A stretch of DNA of 64,000 nt from Bacteroidaceae bacterium (GCA_024682395.1 JAIKZH010000047.1:30788-94787), one strand, 5' to 3'. Counted from the stretch's first letter, positions 6,786 to 16,422 are shown. Notes: generated by a model from the sequence alone, not told the origin. Numbers and translations: made by a program.

Positions 6786-7128
6786 GAAATCTTGGACTCT
6801 TCGAGTCAGAAATCTTAGTTGAGGAAATCTTGACGAACCGAATACAGAGATAAGAATTTATTCTTAATCTATGTTGAGGTGAAGATTAGATTATGTAAAT
6901 CTTAAGTTCTTCGAACTAGAAATGAAAGCATCAGGGATGCTTTTAAAGTTACACGCATAACTATTAATTGTCCAATCTCATGTAATCATATTTTATTACA
7001 AGTTGCTTGCAACTTGCTTATTTCTGACTCGTAGAGTCCAAGATTTCCCCCTTTAAGATTTCTAGCTCGTCAGAGCTTAAGATTTCTTGTGAAACAATAA
7101 AAAAATCCCCGACATATCTTGATATGTC
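6786..7128. repeat. Cluster of palindromic intergenic repeats
   Basis: Four related 27-28 base units occur: 6786-6812 and 6897-6923 in one direction, and 7021-7047 and 7058-7085 in the other. Each has AAATCTT, a 5-bp hairpin and AGAAA(T). Units 1 and 3 are 26/27 identical as inverted copies (GACTC/GAGTC hairpin). Units 2 and 4 differ by a compensating pair, AGTTC/GAACT against AGCTC/GAGCT, which points to selection on the fold. Three unrelated perfect 8-bp hairpins lie among them (6925-6943, 6999-7016, 7111-7128), and a 7-bp tandem repeat (TTATCAA/TTCTCAA, four copies) follows at 7151-7178. No gene was found in 6673-7236. Confidence 0.75.
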
Positions 7129-7236
7129 AAAATCATAGCACCTGCAATAATTATCAATTATCAATTCTCAATTCTCAATTGCGCTCTTGCGCCCTGACTT
7201 TTTAGGGTATTATATTCGTTAATCATTCTAAAATGC

Positions 7237-7267
7237 TTTCGTATCTCAGCATTATTTCGTAACTTTG
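7237..7267 (+). promoter_or_regulatory. Promoter of the LptD-like gene
   Basis: TTTC (7237-7240) and TAACTTTG (7260-7267) are 19 bases apart, close to the Bacteroidetes consensus. The predicted start near 7274 leaves a 20-base leader before the TTG initiator at 7294 and excludes longer frames. Confidence 0.65.
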
Positions 7268-7293
7268 CCCTTTGGAATAAAACGGACAATAGT

Positions 7294-10230
7294 TTGAAAC
7301 AAAAATATACCATATTATTTGCTGTTCTCTTTGTGCTTTCATTAATGATGACACAAGGAGTACTTTTTGATTCATATGCCATTGCATCAAACTATAAACG
7401 TTTTAATTGTGGTGATGTGTTTGATTCTGCAAAGGCAGGACATGCTACTGATGGCAAAGAACCGGTTAAGGTGGAATTACAGAATTTGGTGTCGGCTGAA
7501 TCATCAAAAAAACAGATTTTGATGAACGATTCTGTGCCTGAGCAGATTTTGGATTCTACTGCCCGAAATACTTTGAGTCATTTGGATTCTCTTAAAGTTC
7601 TTTTTGATCGTGAACGCGGAATCAGTTCTAAACCACGTGCTACACAATGGAACGATTCTATTGCTGCAGCAGAGGATTCAATAAAGAAAACTCAGAGGAA
7701 GAATATCCTCGACGAACCTGTGGAATATTCTGCCAGCGACTCAATAGTTTTCTTTGTTGAAACTAAAGATGCTTATTTATATGGTGACGGCAAGGTGAAT
7801 TACACCAATATGCAACTGACAGCCCAAGAGATGACTATGAACATGGATTCGTCTATCGTTCATGCTTATGGTGTGCCTGACACGTTAGGTGTGTTGATGG
7901 GCAAACCTGTGTTTAAGCAAGGAAATGACGAATATGAATCGGAGCAGATGGATTATAACTTCTCTACTCGTAAGGGTTTTATCACAAATGTAACTACTGC
8001 TCAACAAGAAGGATTTATAACTGGTGGTGAAGCTAAGAGAAATGAAAATGGGGAAGTGTTTATGCGACATGGACGATACACCACTTGCGACGAAAAACAT
8101 CCGCATTTCTATTTTGCTTTGTCAAGAGCTAAGGTGCGACCAGGAAAAAATGTTTTTTTCGGTCCTGCATGGCTTGTTGTAGAGGATGTGCCATTGCCAA
8201 TCGCATTGCCTTTTGGATATTTCCCGATTACAAGCAAGTATTCTTCGGGATTCATCATGCCAAGTTATGGCGACGAGATGACCCGTGGTTTTTATCTGCG
8301 TGATGGTGGATATTATTTTGCTATAAATGACAATGTTGACTTAAAACTCACAGGTGAAATATTTACTAAGGGCTCGTGGGGACTCGGTGCTCAGACCACA
8401 TACAAGAAACGTTATAAGTATTCGGGTAATCTGTATTTTAATTATCAGGTGACTAAGACTGGGGAGAAGAACATGCCTGATTACTCTTCTACAAAGAACT
8501 TTAAATTGCAGTGGTCTCACCGTCAGGATCCAAAATCCAGCCCAAACAGTTCTTTCTCAGCAAGTGTGAACTTTGCAACTCAGAGTTATGAGAAGAACAA
8601 CCTTACCAGTTTGTATAATCCAACAAGCTATTCACAGAGTACTCGTACATCAAGTGTGAGTTATTCACATTCCTTCCCACGAATCGGTTTGTCGATTGCA
8701 TCGTCATTCAATATAGCGCAGAACATGCGTGATTCGACTCTTTCTTTGACATTACCTGATTTGAGTATTAGTTTGAACCGTTTCTATCCGTTCAAACGCA
8801 AACATGTTTCGGGAAAAGAACGTTGGTATGAGAAAATCAGTATGAACTATACGGGTAGTTTCTCAAACAGCATATCTACAAAGGAAGACAAGTTGCTGCA
8901 TTCTGATTTGGTTAAGGATTGGCGTAATGGTATGCGTCACTCTATTCCAATCAATGCGTCGTTCAACTTATTTAAATATATTAATGTTACACCTTCGTTT
9001 AACTATATAGAACGTTGGTACACTAATCGTATTGAACAAAGTTGGGATGATGCTAATCAGCGTGTTGTAAACGATACAATATACGGATTTAATCGTGTGA
9101 GCAACTACAACTTGAATCTTTCAGCAAACACTAAGTTATATGTGTTCTACACACCATTGAAGAGTATTTTTGGTGATAAGATTCAGAAAATCCGTCATGT
9201 GATAACTCCACAGATTTCGTTCAGTTATGCACCTGATTTCGGTGAAAGCAAATATGGTTATTGGAAAACATATACCAAGACCGACCTTGACGGTAATGTG
9301 ACATTAGTGTCGTATTCTCCATATTCATCTTCTTTGTTTGGTACAGCACCTCGTGGAAAGACCGGTTCGGTTTCGCTCGACTTGTCGAACAATGTGGAGA
9401 TGAAGATAAAGAGCGACAAAGACACATCGGGTATAAAGAAGATAAGTATCATAGATGAGTTGGGTGCGAATCTGTCGTATAACATGTCGGCAAAACGTCA
9501 GCCATGGAGTAACCTCTCCACACGTCTAAGACTGAAGTGGGGTAAGTTCTCATTCAACATGAATGCTGTGTTCCAGACTTATGCTTACGATTTCGACAAG
9601 AACGGAAACGTAATAGTGGGTGACAGAACAGAATGGTCATACGGACGATTCGGTCGTTTCCAGGGAGCAAGTAAAAACTTGTCGTTCTCGTTTAACAACC
9701 AATCATGGCAGAAGTTTAAGACTTTCTTGGATAAGTTGAGAGGAAAAGTGAAAGAGGAGGATGCAGAACCAACCGAGGGCGAAGAAACTGAAACGAAGGA
9801 ATCGGAAAAAGCAGATACTGGTAATTCGGACGGACTGGATGAAAACGGATATATGAAATTCTCTATTCCGTGGTCGTTCTCAGTGTCTTATGGTATCACT
9901 ATGGCAGAAGATCGTCAGGCACGAATTAATGTGAGGACAATGCGTTACCCATATAAGTTTACTCAAAACTTGAACTTCTCGGGAAGTATTCGTCCAACTT
10001 CAAATTGGAACCTGAATTTCTCATCAGGTTACGACTTTACAAATCATGACATCTCTATGACTACGGTGAATGTGTCAAGAGATATGCACTGTTTTAATAT
10101 CTCTGCAGGATTTGTGTTTGGTACATTTACCTCATATCATATCACTTTACGCGCCAGCGCAAGTACTTTGACCGATGCGTTGAAGTATGATAAGAAATCA
10201 AGTTACACAAGTAGTGTGCAGTGGTATTAG
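7294..10230 (+). CDS. LptD/OstA-like LPS-assembly outer-membrane protein
   Basis: LptD inserts lipopolysaccharide into the outer leaflet of the outer membrane. The 978-residue protein begins with a signal segment (MKQKYTILFAVLFVLSLMMT). An OstA/LptA-like beta-jellyroll follows at about 145-270 (YGDGKVNYTNMQLTAQEMTM is typical), then a long C-terminal beta-barrel with alternating residues that ends in Tyr, as outer-membrane barrels do. The motif ALPFGYFPITSKYSSGFIMP is characteristic of the family. An acidic low-complexity insert (EEDAEPTEGEETETKESEK, near 825-850) probably forms a loop. The start is TTG at 7294: no ATG lies between the promoter and this codon. The protein is longer than proteobacterial LptD, as is common in Bacteroidetes. 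Confidence 0.85.
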   Translation: MKQKYTILFAVLFVLSLMMTQGVLFDSYAIASNYKRFNCGDVFDSAKAGHATDGKEPVKVELQNLVSAESSKKQILMNDSVPEQILDSTARNTLSHLDSLKVLFDRERGISSKPRATQWNDSIAAAEDSIKKTQRKNILDEPVEYSASDSIVFFVETKDAYLYGDGKVNYTNMQLTAQEMTMNMDSSIVHAYGVPDTLGVLMGKPVFKQGNDEYESEQMDYNFSTRKGFITNVTTAQQEGFITGGEAKRNENGEVFMRHGRYTTCDEKHPHFYFALSRAKVRPGKNVFFGPAWLVVEDVPLPIALPFGYFPITSKYSSGFIMPSYGDEMTRGFYLRDGGYYFAINDNVDLKLTGEIFTKGSWGLGAQTTYKKRYKYSGNLYFNYQVTKTGEKNMPDYSSTKNFKLQWSHRQDPKSSPNSSFSASVNFATQSYEKNNLTSLYNPTSYSQSTRTSSVSYSHSFPRIGLSIASSFNIAQNMRDSTLSLTLPDLSISLNRFYPFKRKHVSGKERWYEKISMNYTGSFSNSISTKEDKLLHSDLVKDWRNGMRHSIPINASFNLFKYINVTPSFNYIERWYTNRIEQSWDDANQRVVNDTIYGFNRVSNYNLNLSANTKLYVFYTPLKSIFGDKIQKIRHVITPQISFSYAPDFGESKYGYWKTYTKTDLDGNVTLVSYSPYSSSLFGTAPRGKTGSVSLDLSNNVEMKIKSDKDTSGIKKISIIDELGANLSYNMSAKRQPWSNLSTRLRLKWGKFSFNMNAVFQTYAYDFDKNGNVIVGDRTEWSYGRFGRFQGASKNLSFSFNNQSWQKFKTFLDKLRGKVKEEDAEPTEGEETETKESEKADTGNSDGLDENGYMKFSIPWSFSVSYGITMAEDRQARINVRTMRYPYKFTQNLNFSGSIRPTSNWNLNFSSGYDFTNHDISMTTVNVSRDMHCFNISAGFVFGTFTSYHITLRASASTLTDALKYDKKSSYTSSVQWY

Positions 10231-10244
10231 AGAAACGATAGGAT

Positions 10245-10268
10245 ATAAAAAAACAGGGTTGCCCCTGT
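10245..10268 (-). terminator. Terminator of the tRNA gene
   Basis: On the minus strand ACAGGG/CCCTGT forms a 6-bp stem with a 4-base loop followed by TTTTTTT (plus-strand A run 10245-10252). It lies just after the tRNA-Thr gene. On the plus strand it has no T tract. Confidence 0.7.
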
Positions 10269-10291
10269 GGTGAAGATATACGTGATGAATG

Positions 10292-10364
<73 letters not shown>

Positions 10365-10448
10365 GTTGCACATGCAAAGGTAAGAATTATTTGTCAAACC
10401 CATATTACGAAACCTGAATTAATTGCATTTTATCAAAAGAAAAAACAA

Positions 10449-11246
10449 ATGAAAGGTTTATTTAATGTTAGACATATTACGGACAAAATGTTGAGGATGA
10501 ATATTACTCGATTGTATGTATTCATGGCATTACATATTGTCGTGTGTTTGCCTGTGTCTGCACAACTGGAGAAGCCTGCTCCTATAAAGAACGAAATATT
10601 GATAAGACATGAATCTTATATTTTGTCTTTCAACACCGAAAGACTGACTCCCAACTATGTGGCATGGTGTTTGACTCCTAATCGTGTGAACGGACCACAT
10701 AAGCGTAGTGATTTCTTTGATGTGGATCCTAAGTTGCCAAGCAAATATAGAGTGACACATAGCGATTATTCGCGGTCAAGACTCGATAGGGGACATATGT
10801 GTCCTGCGGCCGACAACAGACATTCAAAGACTGCTATGGCTGAGTGCTTTTATATGAGTAATATGTGCCCTCAGAGTCACGGACTTAACATGGGAGCGTG
10901 GAACGACTTGGAGATACAGTGCCGCTCATGGGCAAACAACTATAAGAAAATATATATAGCATCGGGACCGATATATGATTCGCCACGTCCACGATTGATT
11001 GGTAAGAACGGACGACGAATTGCTGTTCCCGACAGGTTTTTCAAGGTGGTGCTGATGATGGGACGTGTACCCAAGGCGATAGGATTTATATATCCAAATC
11101 AGAATGTGGGTGGTGATATACGTGATTATGCTGTGAGTGTAAATAAGATAGAAAAGATTACAGGATTTGATTTCTTTCAGCAGCTCGACGACAGAATTGA
11201 GAATAAGGTTGAGAATGAGTGTAATCCAGCAGCATGGGGAATATAA
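10449..11246 (+). CDS. Secreted DNA/RNA non-specific endonuclease (NUC1 family)
   Basis: The protein has the beta-beta-alpha metal nuclease signature DRGHMCPAADNR, whose His is the general base. The downstream Asn-containing segment is NMCPQSHGLNMGAWNDLE, where N and E bind the metal. A signal peptide (LYVFMALHIVVCLPVSAQ) sends it to the periplasm or outside, where such enzymes degrade nucleic acid for nutrition or defence. The frame is open upstream to 10338, but that part overlaps the tRNA. ATG 10449 is taken as the start, and ATG 10497 (MNITRLYVF) would give a more compact signal peptide. The gene is followed after 66 bases by pyrK on the same strand. Confidence 0.88.
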   Translation: MKGLFNVRHITDKMLRMNITRLYVFMALHIVVCLPVSAQLEKPAPIKNEILIRHESYILSFNTERLTPNYVAWCLTPNRVNGPHKRSDFFDVDPKLPSKYRVTHSDYSRSRLDRGHMCPAADNRHSKTAMAECFYMSNMCPQSHGLNMGAWNDLEIQCRSWANNYKKIYIASGPIYDSPRPRLIGKNGRRIAVPDRFFKVVLMMGRVPKAIGFIYPNQNVGGDIRDYAVSVNKIEKITGFDFFQQLDDRIENKVENECNPAAWGI

Positions 11247-11312
11247 GAAAGTAGAGTGTTAGATATAAGAAGTATAATACTGGTTTATTATCGAAATTAA
11301 TAGAATAAGAAT

Positions 11313-12086
11313 ATGAAACAATGTAAAGATCTGAAGGTTGTAGCTGTGGAATATCCAAGTGATGGTTATGTATTGTTGAAACTAACCGACGATATGCCAT
11401 TCACTGATATTCGTGGAGGACAATTTGTGGAAATCAAAGTTGAAGGTTCTCCTAAGACATTCCTTCGTCGTCCTATTTCTGTGAATTATGTGGATTTGGA
11501 GAAGAATGAATTACATTTGCTTATACAACTGGTAGGTGATGGCACACGTGCATTGTCGGAATTAAAAGTAGGGGATAGTCTTAATGTGTTGTTCCCTCTT
11601 GGAAACGGATTTACCCAAGGGACAGCTGGCGAGAAAGTGTTACTGGTTGGCGGTGGGGTAGGTATAGCCCCTTTACTTGAGTATGGTCGTCAGTTGGTTG
11701 AAGCCAAAGCAGTTCCCGTATTCCTATTAGGTGGACGTAGCAGCAAGAATTTGATTATGTTGGACCAATACAAGTCGATTGGTGAGGTGTATGTCACAAC
11801 AGAGGATGGTTCGATGGGAAATAAAGGTTTTGTGACAGATTCAGATGTGTTGAAAGAGAGTTCTGCTGTGAAATTTGATAGAATCTCGGTATGTGGTCCA
11901 AAACCAATGATGGTTGCCGTGGCTAAGTTTGCCAAACAACGTGGAATAAAATGTGAGGTATCGCTCGAAAACATGATGGCGTGCGGTCTTGGCGCATGTC
12001 TGTGTTGTGTGGAGAAGACCGTTCGTGGTAATGTCTGTGTGTGCAAAGAAGGTCCAGTGTTTGATGTGAATGATCTCAACTGGTAA
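11313..12086 (+). CDS. pyrK: Dihydroorotate dehydrogenase B, electron-transfer subunit
   Basis: PyrK passes electrons from the PyrD subunit to NAD+ through FAD and a [2Fe-2S] cluster in pyrimidine synthesis. Visible features are the FAD-binding FLRRPISV, the nucleotide-binding loop GGGVGIAPLLEYG, the NAD-site CGPKPMM, and the cluster ligands Cys224, Cys229, Cys232 and Cys244 (ACGLGACLCC...CVC). At 257 residues it has the standard length. The partner gene pyrD starts 36 bases later, as is usual for the type 1B enzyme. No promoter was found directly upstream, so it may be read through from the endonuclease gene. Confidence 0.96.
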   Translation: MKQCKDLKVVAVEYPSDGYVLLKLTDDMPFTDIRGGQFVEIKVEGSPKTFLRRPISVNYVDLEKNELHLLIQLVGDGTRALSELKVGDSLNVLFPLGNGFTQGTAGEKVLLVGGGVGIAPLLEYGRQLVEAKAVPVFLLGGRSSKNLIMLDQYKSIGEVYVTTEDGSMGNKGFVTDSDVLKESSAVKFDRISVCGPKPMMVAVAKFAKQRGIKCEVSLENMMACGLGACLCCVEKTVRGNVCVCKEGPVFDVNDLNW

Positions 12087-12122
12087 TTTATTTTGTTTAT
12101 AATATAAAGGAGAATACAAGAA

Positions 12123-13031
12123 ATGTCAGATATAAGTGTTAATATAGCAGGGCTGAAGATGAAGAACCCTGTTATGACAGCAAGTGGTACGTTTGGTTAC
12201 GGACTGGAATTTGCTGATCTGGTTAATTTGGAGGATATTGGTGGAATCATAGTAAAGGGAACCACACTTAATCCTCGTGAAGGAAATGATTATCCACGTA
12301 TGGCTGAAACTCCATATGGTATGCTAAACTGTGTGGGACTACAGAATAAAGGTGTGGATTATTTCTGTAAGAATATATATCCTCAGATTAAGGACATCAA
12401 GACTAACATGATTGTGAATGTTTCGGGTAGCTGCCCGGAGGATTATGCTGAATGTGCAGCTAAGATAAATGATCTGGAGAATATTCCAGCCATTGAATTG
12501 AATATATCTTGTCCTAATGTGCGTCAGGGCGGTATGGCATTCGGTGTAACAACCGATGGTGCCAGTCAGGTGGTACGTGCTGTACGTGAGGCATATAAAA
12601 AGACTCTGATAGTGAAGTTGTCGCCTAATGTTACAAGCATAAGCGATATTGCCCGCAGTGTGGAAGATGCCGGTGCTGATGCCGTTAGTCTTATCAACAC
12701 TTTAATGGGAATGTCAATCGATATAGAGCGCAGAAAACCACGTCTTTCAATCAAAACTGGTGGGTTGAGCGGTCCTGCAATCCGTCCGGTTGCGGTGAGA
12801 TGTGTTTATCAGGTTTCAAAGGCTGTAAACATCCCTATAATCGGTTTAGGTGGTATCATGACTGCAGAGGATGCTATTGAGTTCTTTATGGCAGGTGCAA
12901 ATGCTATTGAAATTGGTACTGGTAACTTCATCGACCCAGCAATCAGTGTGAAAGTGGCTGAAGGTATTAACTCATGGCTTGATGCTCATGGATGTAAGTC
13001 TTTGAACGAAATTGTTGGCGTTATAGATTAG
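12123..13031 (+). CDS. pyrD: Dihydroorotate dehydrogenase B, catalytic subunit
   Basis: This FMN-binding TIM barrel oxidises dihydroorotate to orotate. At 302 residues it matches the class 1B type. Cys130 in [13 protein letters not shown] is the catalytic base that marks class 1 enzymes, and the FMN phosphate site is [20 protein letters not shown] followed by [11 protein letters not shown]. It forms an operon with pyrK and ends at a clear terminator. Nothing unusual is seen. Confidence 0.97.
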   Translation: MSDISVNIAGLKMKNPVMTASGTFGYGLEFADLVNLEDIGGIIVKGTTLNPREGNDYPRMAETPYGMLNCVGLQNKGVDYFCKNIYPQIKDIKTNMIVNVSGSCPEDYAECAAKINDLENIPAIELNISCPNVRQGGMAFGVTTDGASQVVRAVREAYKKTLIVKLSPNVTSISDIARSVEDAGADAVSLINTLMGMSIDIERRKPRLSIKTGGLSGPAIRPVAVRCVYQVSKAVNIPIIGLGGIMTAEDAIEFFMAGANAIEIGTGNFIDPAISVKVAEGINSWLDAHGCKSLNEIVGVID

Positions 13032-13056
13032 AAACTGAGTTTCTGTTCAGATAGTT

Positions 13057-13096
13057 AATGGGGTGAATCATACAGACACACCCCATTTCTTTTATT
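13057..13096 (+). terminator. Terminator after pyrD
   Basis: AATGGGGTG (13057-13065) pairs with CACCCCATT (13079-13087) and is followed by a T-rich run. It separates the converging pyrD and HerA-like genes. Confidence 0.85.
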
Positions 13097-13142
13097 ATTA
13101 CTATTATGTGAATACCGTACTGATTCTTGGAATCTGCCAGTT

Positions 13143-14714
13143 TTATTTTATCAGGTTTCCCAGGATGCTGCGTGTAAGTTCACGTGTTGCTGTTCTTGTG
13201 GCAGTGCTTACTGCACGACCTGCAGCTGCTTTGCCGAGAGATTGGCGTGATTTACTGCCAGTAACACTATTTGCTACTCGTGTTCCGATAAGGGCTGCGA
13301 TACTTGTGAGAACTGCACCGAATACTTTTCCCCAGAATCCTTTTTTATTGCTTTTCTTTTCTTTTTCCTTTATTTCCTTTGTCTCTGTGATTTCCTTTTG
13401 TTGTTCAGCTGCAATTTGTGCATCCTTCTCTGATTGAGCCAAAAGAACTTCGAATGCACTTTCACGGTCTATGATTTTATCATATCGTCCGTATATGCGT
13501 GATGATTTTATTGCGGTGTCGCGCTGTTGGTCTGATATGGCTCCTATCTGACTGAGTGGGAAGAGTATTTTTGCACGTTCAACCATTTGTGGTGTTCCTT
13601 TGTCGTCGAGGAACGAAACAAGTGCTTCGCCTGTGCCTAATTCCATTATTGCGTCTTCTGTCTTGAAGGCAGGGTTGGCACGGAAGGTGTTGGCTGCTGA
13701 ACGAACATTTTTCTGTTCTTTTGGTGTGAAGGCACGCAACGCATGCTGTATTCTGTTTCCTAACTGGGCTAATACAGAATCTGGGATGTCGGTTGGATTC
13801 TGTGTCACTAAATATACACCTACACCTTTACTTCTGATAAGACGTACTACTTGTTCTATCTTATCTACAAGTGCTTTAGGAGTTTCATCGAATAGGGTGT
13901 GGGCTTCATCGAAGAAGAAAACCAAACGTGGTAGTTCAAGATCTCCCACTTCTGGTAGTTGAACATATAAGTCGCTCAACAACCATAATAAGAATGATGA
14001 ATAAAGTTTTGGGTTTAGCATCAAGCGGTCGGCTGCAAGTACGTTCATCATTCCTTTGCCATCGGGTGAGCATTGTAATAAATCCATGATGTCGAACGAT
14101 GGTTCTGCAAAGAATGTCTCTGCTCCCTGATTCTCCAATGCCAACAAAGCACGTTGTATTGCTCCGATGGACTGTGATGCTACATTACCATATGTCTTTG
14201 ATATGTCGTGGGCATTTTCCGCTACATAATTGAGCATTGAACGAAGGTCTTTCATATCGATGAGAAGTAAACCTCGTTCATCTGCCACTTTAAACACTAT
14301 ATTTAGTACACCTGACTGTGTTTCGTTTAGGCTTAATAAACGTGCCAGTAATTCCGGTCCCATATTTGATATTGTGGTACGCATTGGGTGTCCTTTCTCG
14401 CCATATACGTCGTAGAAGGTTACAGGGCATCCAGAAAATTGTGGTGACTCAATTCCAAATTCTGTGCACCGTTTTTCAATGAAACCAGTCATGTTGCCAG
14501 CCTGACTTATACCAGAAAGATCGCCTTTCATATCAGCCATGAAACATGGAATTCCTGCCTGACTGAAACTTTCTGCCAATACTTGAAGTGATACAGTTTT
14601 TCCAGTACCAGTGGCACCTGCTATCAAACCATGACGGTTAACCATTTTTCCTTGGATATATATAGGACCGTTTTCTCCGTGAGCAACGTAGAATTGTTTG
14701 TCTTGTGTGTACAT
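13143..14714 (-). CDS. HerA-like ATPase, DUF853 family
   Basis: The 523-residue protein carries Walker A GATGTGKT (33-40), Walker B-like LPRLVFFFDEAHTLFD, and a sensor/arginine region IRSKGVGVYLVTQNPTDIP. These are features of the HerA/FtsK-type hexameric ATPase group in which DUF853 falls. Its role is not established; DNA translocation is inferred from the fold. The C-terminal 100 residues contain a Lys/Glu coiled coil (ITETKEIKEKEKKSNKK) and a Gly/Ala-Thr-Arg tail of the kind commonly seen in this family. It is transcribed alone from a good promoter at 14792-14822. Confidence 0.88.
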   Translation of the reverse strand: MYTQDKQFYVAHGENGPIYIQGKMVNRHGLIAGATGTGKTVSLQVLAESFSQAGIPCFMADMKGDLSGISQAGNMTGFIEKRCTEFGIESPQFSGCPVTFYDVYGEKGHPMRTTISNMGPELLARLLSLNETQSGVLNIVFKVADERGLLLIDMKDLRSMLNYVAENAHDISKTYGNVASQSIGAIQRALLALENQGAETFFAEPSFDIMDLLQCSPDGKGMMNVLAADRLMLNPKLYSSFLLWLLSDLYVQLPEVGDLELPRLVFFFDEAHTLFDETPKALVDKIEQVVRLIRSKGVGVYLVTQNPTDIPDSVLAQLGNRIQHALRAFTPKEQKNVRSAANTFRANPAFKTEDAIMELGTGEALVSFLDDKGTPQMVERAKILFPLSQIGAISDQQRDTAIKSSRIYGRYDKIIDRESAFEVLLAQSEKDAQIAAEQQKEITETKEIKEKEKKSNKKGFWGKVFGAVLTSIAALIGTRVANSVTGSKSRQSLGKAAAGRAVSTATRTATRELTRSILGNLIK

Positions 14715-14791
14715 AAACTTAAATATTTAGATTGTAAATGACGTGATACTAATGCTTTTGCTTTTTAATTATTTGTTTAAGGTATATAATG

Positions 14792-14822
14792 CAAATATAT
14801 ATATAAAGTTTATTATTGCAAA
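14792..14822 (-). promoter_or_regulatory. Promoter of the DUF853 gene
   Basis: On the minus strand TTTG (14822-14819) and TATATTTG (14799-14792) are 19 bases apart, an exact match to the Bacteroidetes consensus. The predicted start lies near 14785, giving a leader of about 70 bases. Confidence 0.7.
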
Positions 14823-14923
14823 ATAAAATTATCATTTTTTGAACTAATATGAGTTTTTTGCTTTTTTCAGACATTTGTCCTCTTTTACAAATTATAAGGC
14901 AGAGGCGGGTTATGTGGTGATAT

Positions 14924-14962
14924 AAAAAAAGAGGATAAGCCGGTTTAAGTAGACTTATCCTC
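14924..14962 (-). terminator. Terminator of the lipoprotein gene
   Basis: GAGGATAAG and CTTATCCTC form a perfect 9-bp stem. On the minus strand it is followed by TTTTTTT. It lies 24 bases past the stop of the gene at 14986-15432. Confidence 0.85.
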
Positions 14963-14985
14963 ATTCTGTTATTCTTTAGAAACTC

Positions 14986-15432
14986 TTATTGTATTGGAGT
15001 GCTGCTGATACTATCAGAAGCAGTTTCTGTTTGATTATTAATTGGTTTGATGAAGAATGTTTTTTGTAATGGCTTTGCGACACAGTTTGTAGCAAGATCC
15101 ACAGAGAGTCCAATTATGCCACCAAGTAATATATTTCCCCAAGTATAACCATTTAAAATCTTTCTTAATTTGATGTCGTTAAATTTATGTTGATCAGATT
15201 CAATACGAATGCATTGTCCATCAAGTTTGTGGCGATTCACTAAAACTTTTGCAGGCAAAGTAACGCCAGTGTATGTATCGACTTCTGTATAAATATTTAC
15301 AGGTTCCTTAATGTCTCCGTCAATTGTGATGACAGGGTTTCCGCCAGAACAGATTGTAGCACATGATGAAAATGACATTGGAACCAATGCTAATGATAAA
15401 GCTACATAGCTTAATTTTGAAAACTTATTCAT
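14986..15432 (-). CDS. Putative lipoprotein (148 aa)
   Basis: The N-terminus MNKFSKLSYVALSLALVPMS leads to the lipobox FSSC, so the protein is probably lipidated. The sequence after it, CATICSGGNPVITIDGD, resembles the start of small Bacteroidetes lipoproteins with a PEGA-like beta domain (CATI-x-SGG, then alternating strands). A glycine-rich hydrophobic segment near 100-115 (WGNILLGGIIGLSVDLATN) may contact the membrane. The function is unknown. A TAACTTTG box (15601-15594, minus) could be its promoter with a leader of about 155 bases. The 370-base gap to the next gene holds this box and the nitroreductase terminator only. Confidence 0.75.
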   Translation of the reverse strand: MNKFSKLSYVALSLALVPMSFSSCATICSGGNPVITIDGDIKEPVNIYTEVDTYTGVTLPAKVLVNRHKLDGQCIRIESDQHKFNDIKLRKILNGYTWGNILLGGIIGLSVDLATNCVAKPLQKTFFIKPINNQTETASDSISSTPIQ

Positions 15433-15730
15433 TTCTTTTTTAGATAGTAAATGTTTATAATAATTGTATTAATACGAATATGAATTATATATAAATGTAA
15501 TATTTTGCTTCAATATAATAAATCTTTTTGTTTGTACAACGAAAAAGATGATACTACGCTATATTTTGTGGTATATGTTTGTATATCCGTTTGCAAAGTT
15601 ACGTATTTTTTTGATTATATATTTAAGAAATTATCAAAATACGATATTATTTTATGCAGATCGTTCAAATTTCCGAAATTATTACTGAGAATAGGTTTGG
15701 TTTTTTTCTTTGATTTACTTTTTCTGCTTA

Positions 15731-15765
15731 CAAAAAGCGGACAATCAGAGTTTGATTATCCGCTT
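15731..15765 (-). terminator. Terminator of the nitroreductase gene
   Basis: AAGCGGA (15735-15741) pairs with TCCGCTT (15759-15765), extended after a mismatch by AATCA/TGATT. On the minus strand TTTTTG follows the stem. Confidence 0.75.
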
Positions 15766-15801
15766 AGTATTAGGTTTGAGAGTACAAATGAGAATACTCG
15801 C

Positions 15802-16320
15802 TTAAACAAATTCTACAATTTCATTTATTGCTTTTCTGTTTTTCTCTTTTTTGACGCTCTTGTCTGAAGGGTATCCTATTGGGATAAGTACTGCGGGTTC
15901 TTCGTCGTTGTTTAGATTGAGAATGCTCTTACAACGTTCAGTGTCAAAATTACATACCCAGCATGTTCCGAGTCCTTGTTCGGTTGCTGCCAGACAGATG
16001 TGTTCTGTAAGTATGGCTATGTCTATATCTCCATGGTCTTTATTGTCGCTCGAACGTTTCCATGACTGATTATGTTGAATGCAACAAACAAGGCAATATG
16101 GTGCAGTTTTGATCCATTCACGTGCGTAACAAGATAGGATGTCGTTTTTTACAGACGATTCGGGTGTGATAACATAAATCTTCCATGGTTGGAAATTAAC
16201 TGCAGATGGTGCCATTCTTGCACATTCAAGGATGTAGTTTAGTTTTTCAGTTTCAATTGCTATGTCTTTATAATCTCGTACAGAATAGCGCTCTTCAGTG
16301 AGTTCTTTGAATGTCTTCAT
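15802..16320 (-). CDS. Nitroreductase family protein
   Basis: The 172-residue protein starts MKTFKELTEERYSVRDYKDI, the R-x-S-x-R-x-[FY] opening of the FMN-dependent nitroreductase fold. ARMAPSAVNFQPWKIYVI carries the conserved S-x-x-N-x-Q-P-W FMN site, and GLGTCWVCNF is the usual second FMN/dimer segment. Such flavoproteins reduce nitro groups, quinones or flavins; the substrate here is unknown. It is single-gene, on the minus strand, with its own terminator. Confidence 0.9.
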   Translation of the reverse strand: MKTFKELTEERYSVRDYKDIAIETEKLNYILECARMAPSAVNFQPWKIYVITPESSVKNDILSCYAREWIKTAPYCLVCCIQHNQSWKRSSDNKDHGDIDIAILTEHICLAATEQGLGTCWVCNFDTERCKSILNLNNDEEPAVLIPIGYPSDKSVKKEKNRKAINEIVEFV

Positions 16321-16372
16321 ATAATTGATGTTTTAATAGTTATAAATTAGTATGTTGAGAATCTTTTTGGTG

Positions 16373-16413
16373 TAAAAATAGTTTCGCAAATAGTGAGACC
16401 TATTTGCGAAACT
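16373..16413 (-). terminator. Terminator of the SusCD/FAS1 operon
   Basis: A perfect 14-bp stem, AGTTTCGCAAATAG (16380-16393) with CTATTTGCGAAACT (16400-16413), lies 9 bases after the last SusD stop. On the minus strand it is followed by ATTTTTA. Confidence 0.85.
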
Positions 16414-16422
16414 GATTGAATG

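Noticed and set aside
14749..14964. 71-residue minus-strand frame
   Set aside because: It spans a terminator and an AT-rich promoter region, with low-complexity Ile/Tyr/Lys composition.
15505..15867. 120-residue plus-strand frame
   Set aside because: It overlaps the end of the nitroreductase gene and its terminator; Phe/Leu-rich translation of AT-rich DNA.
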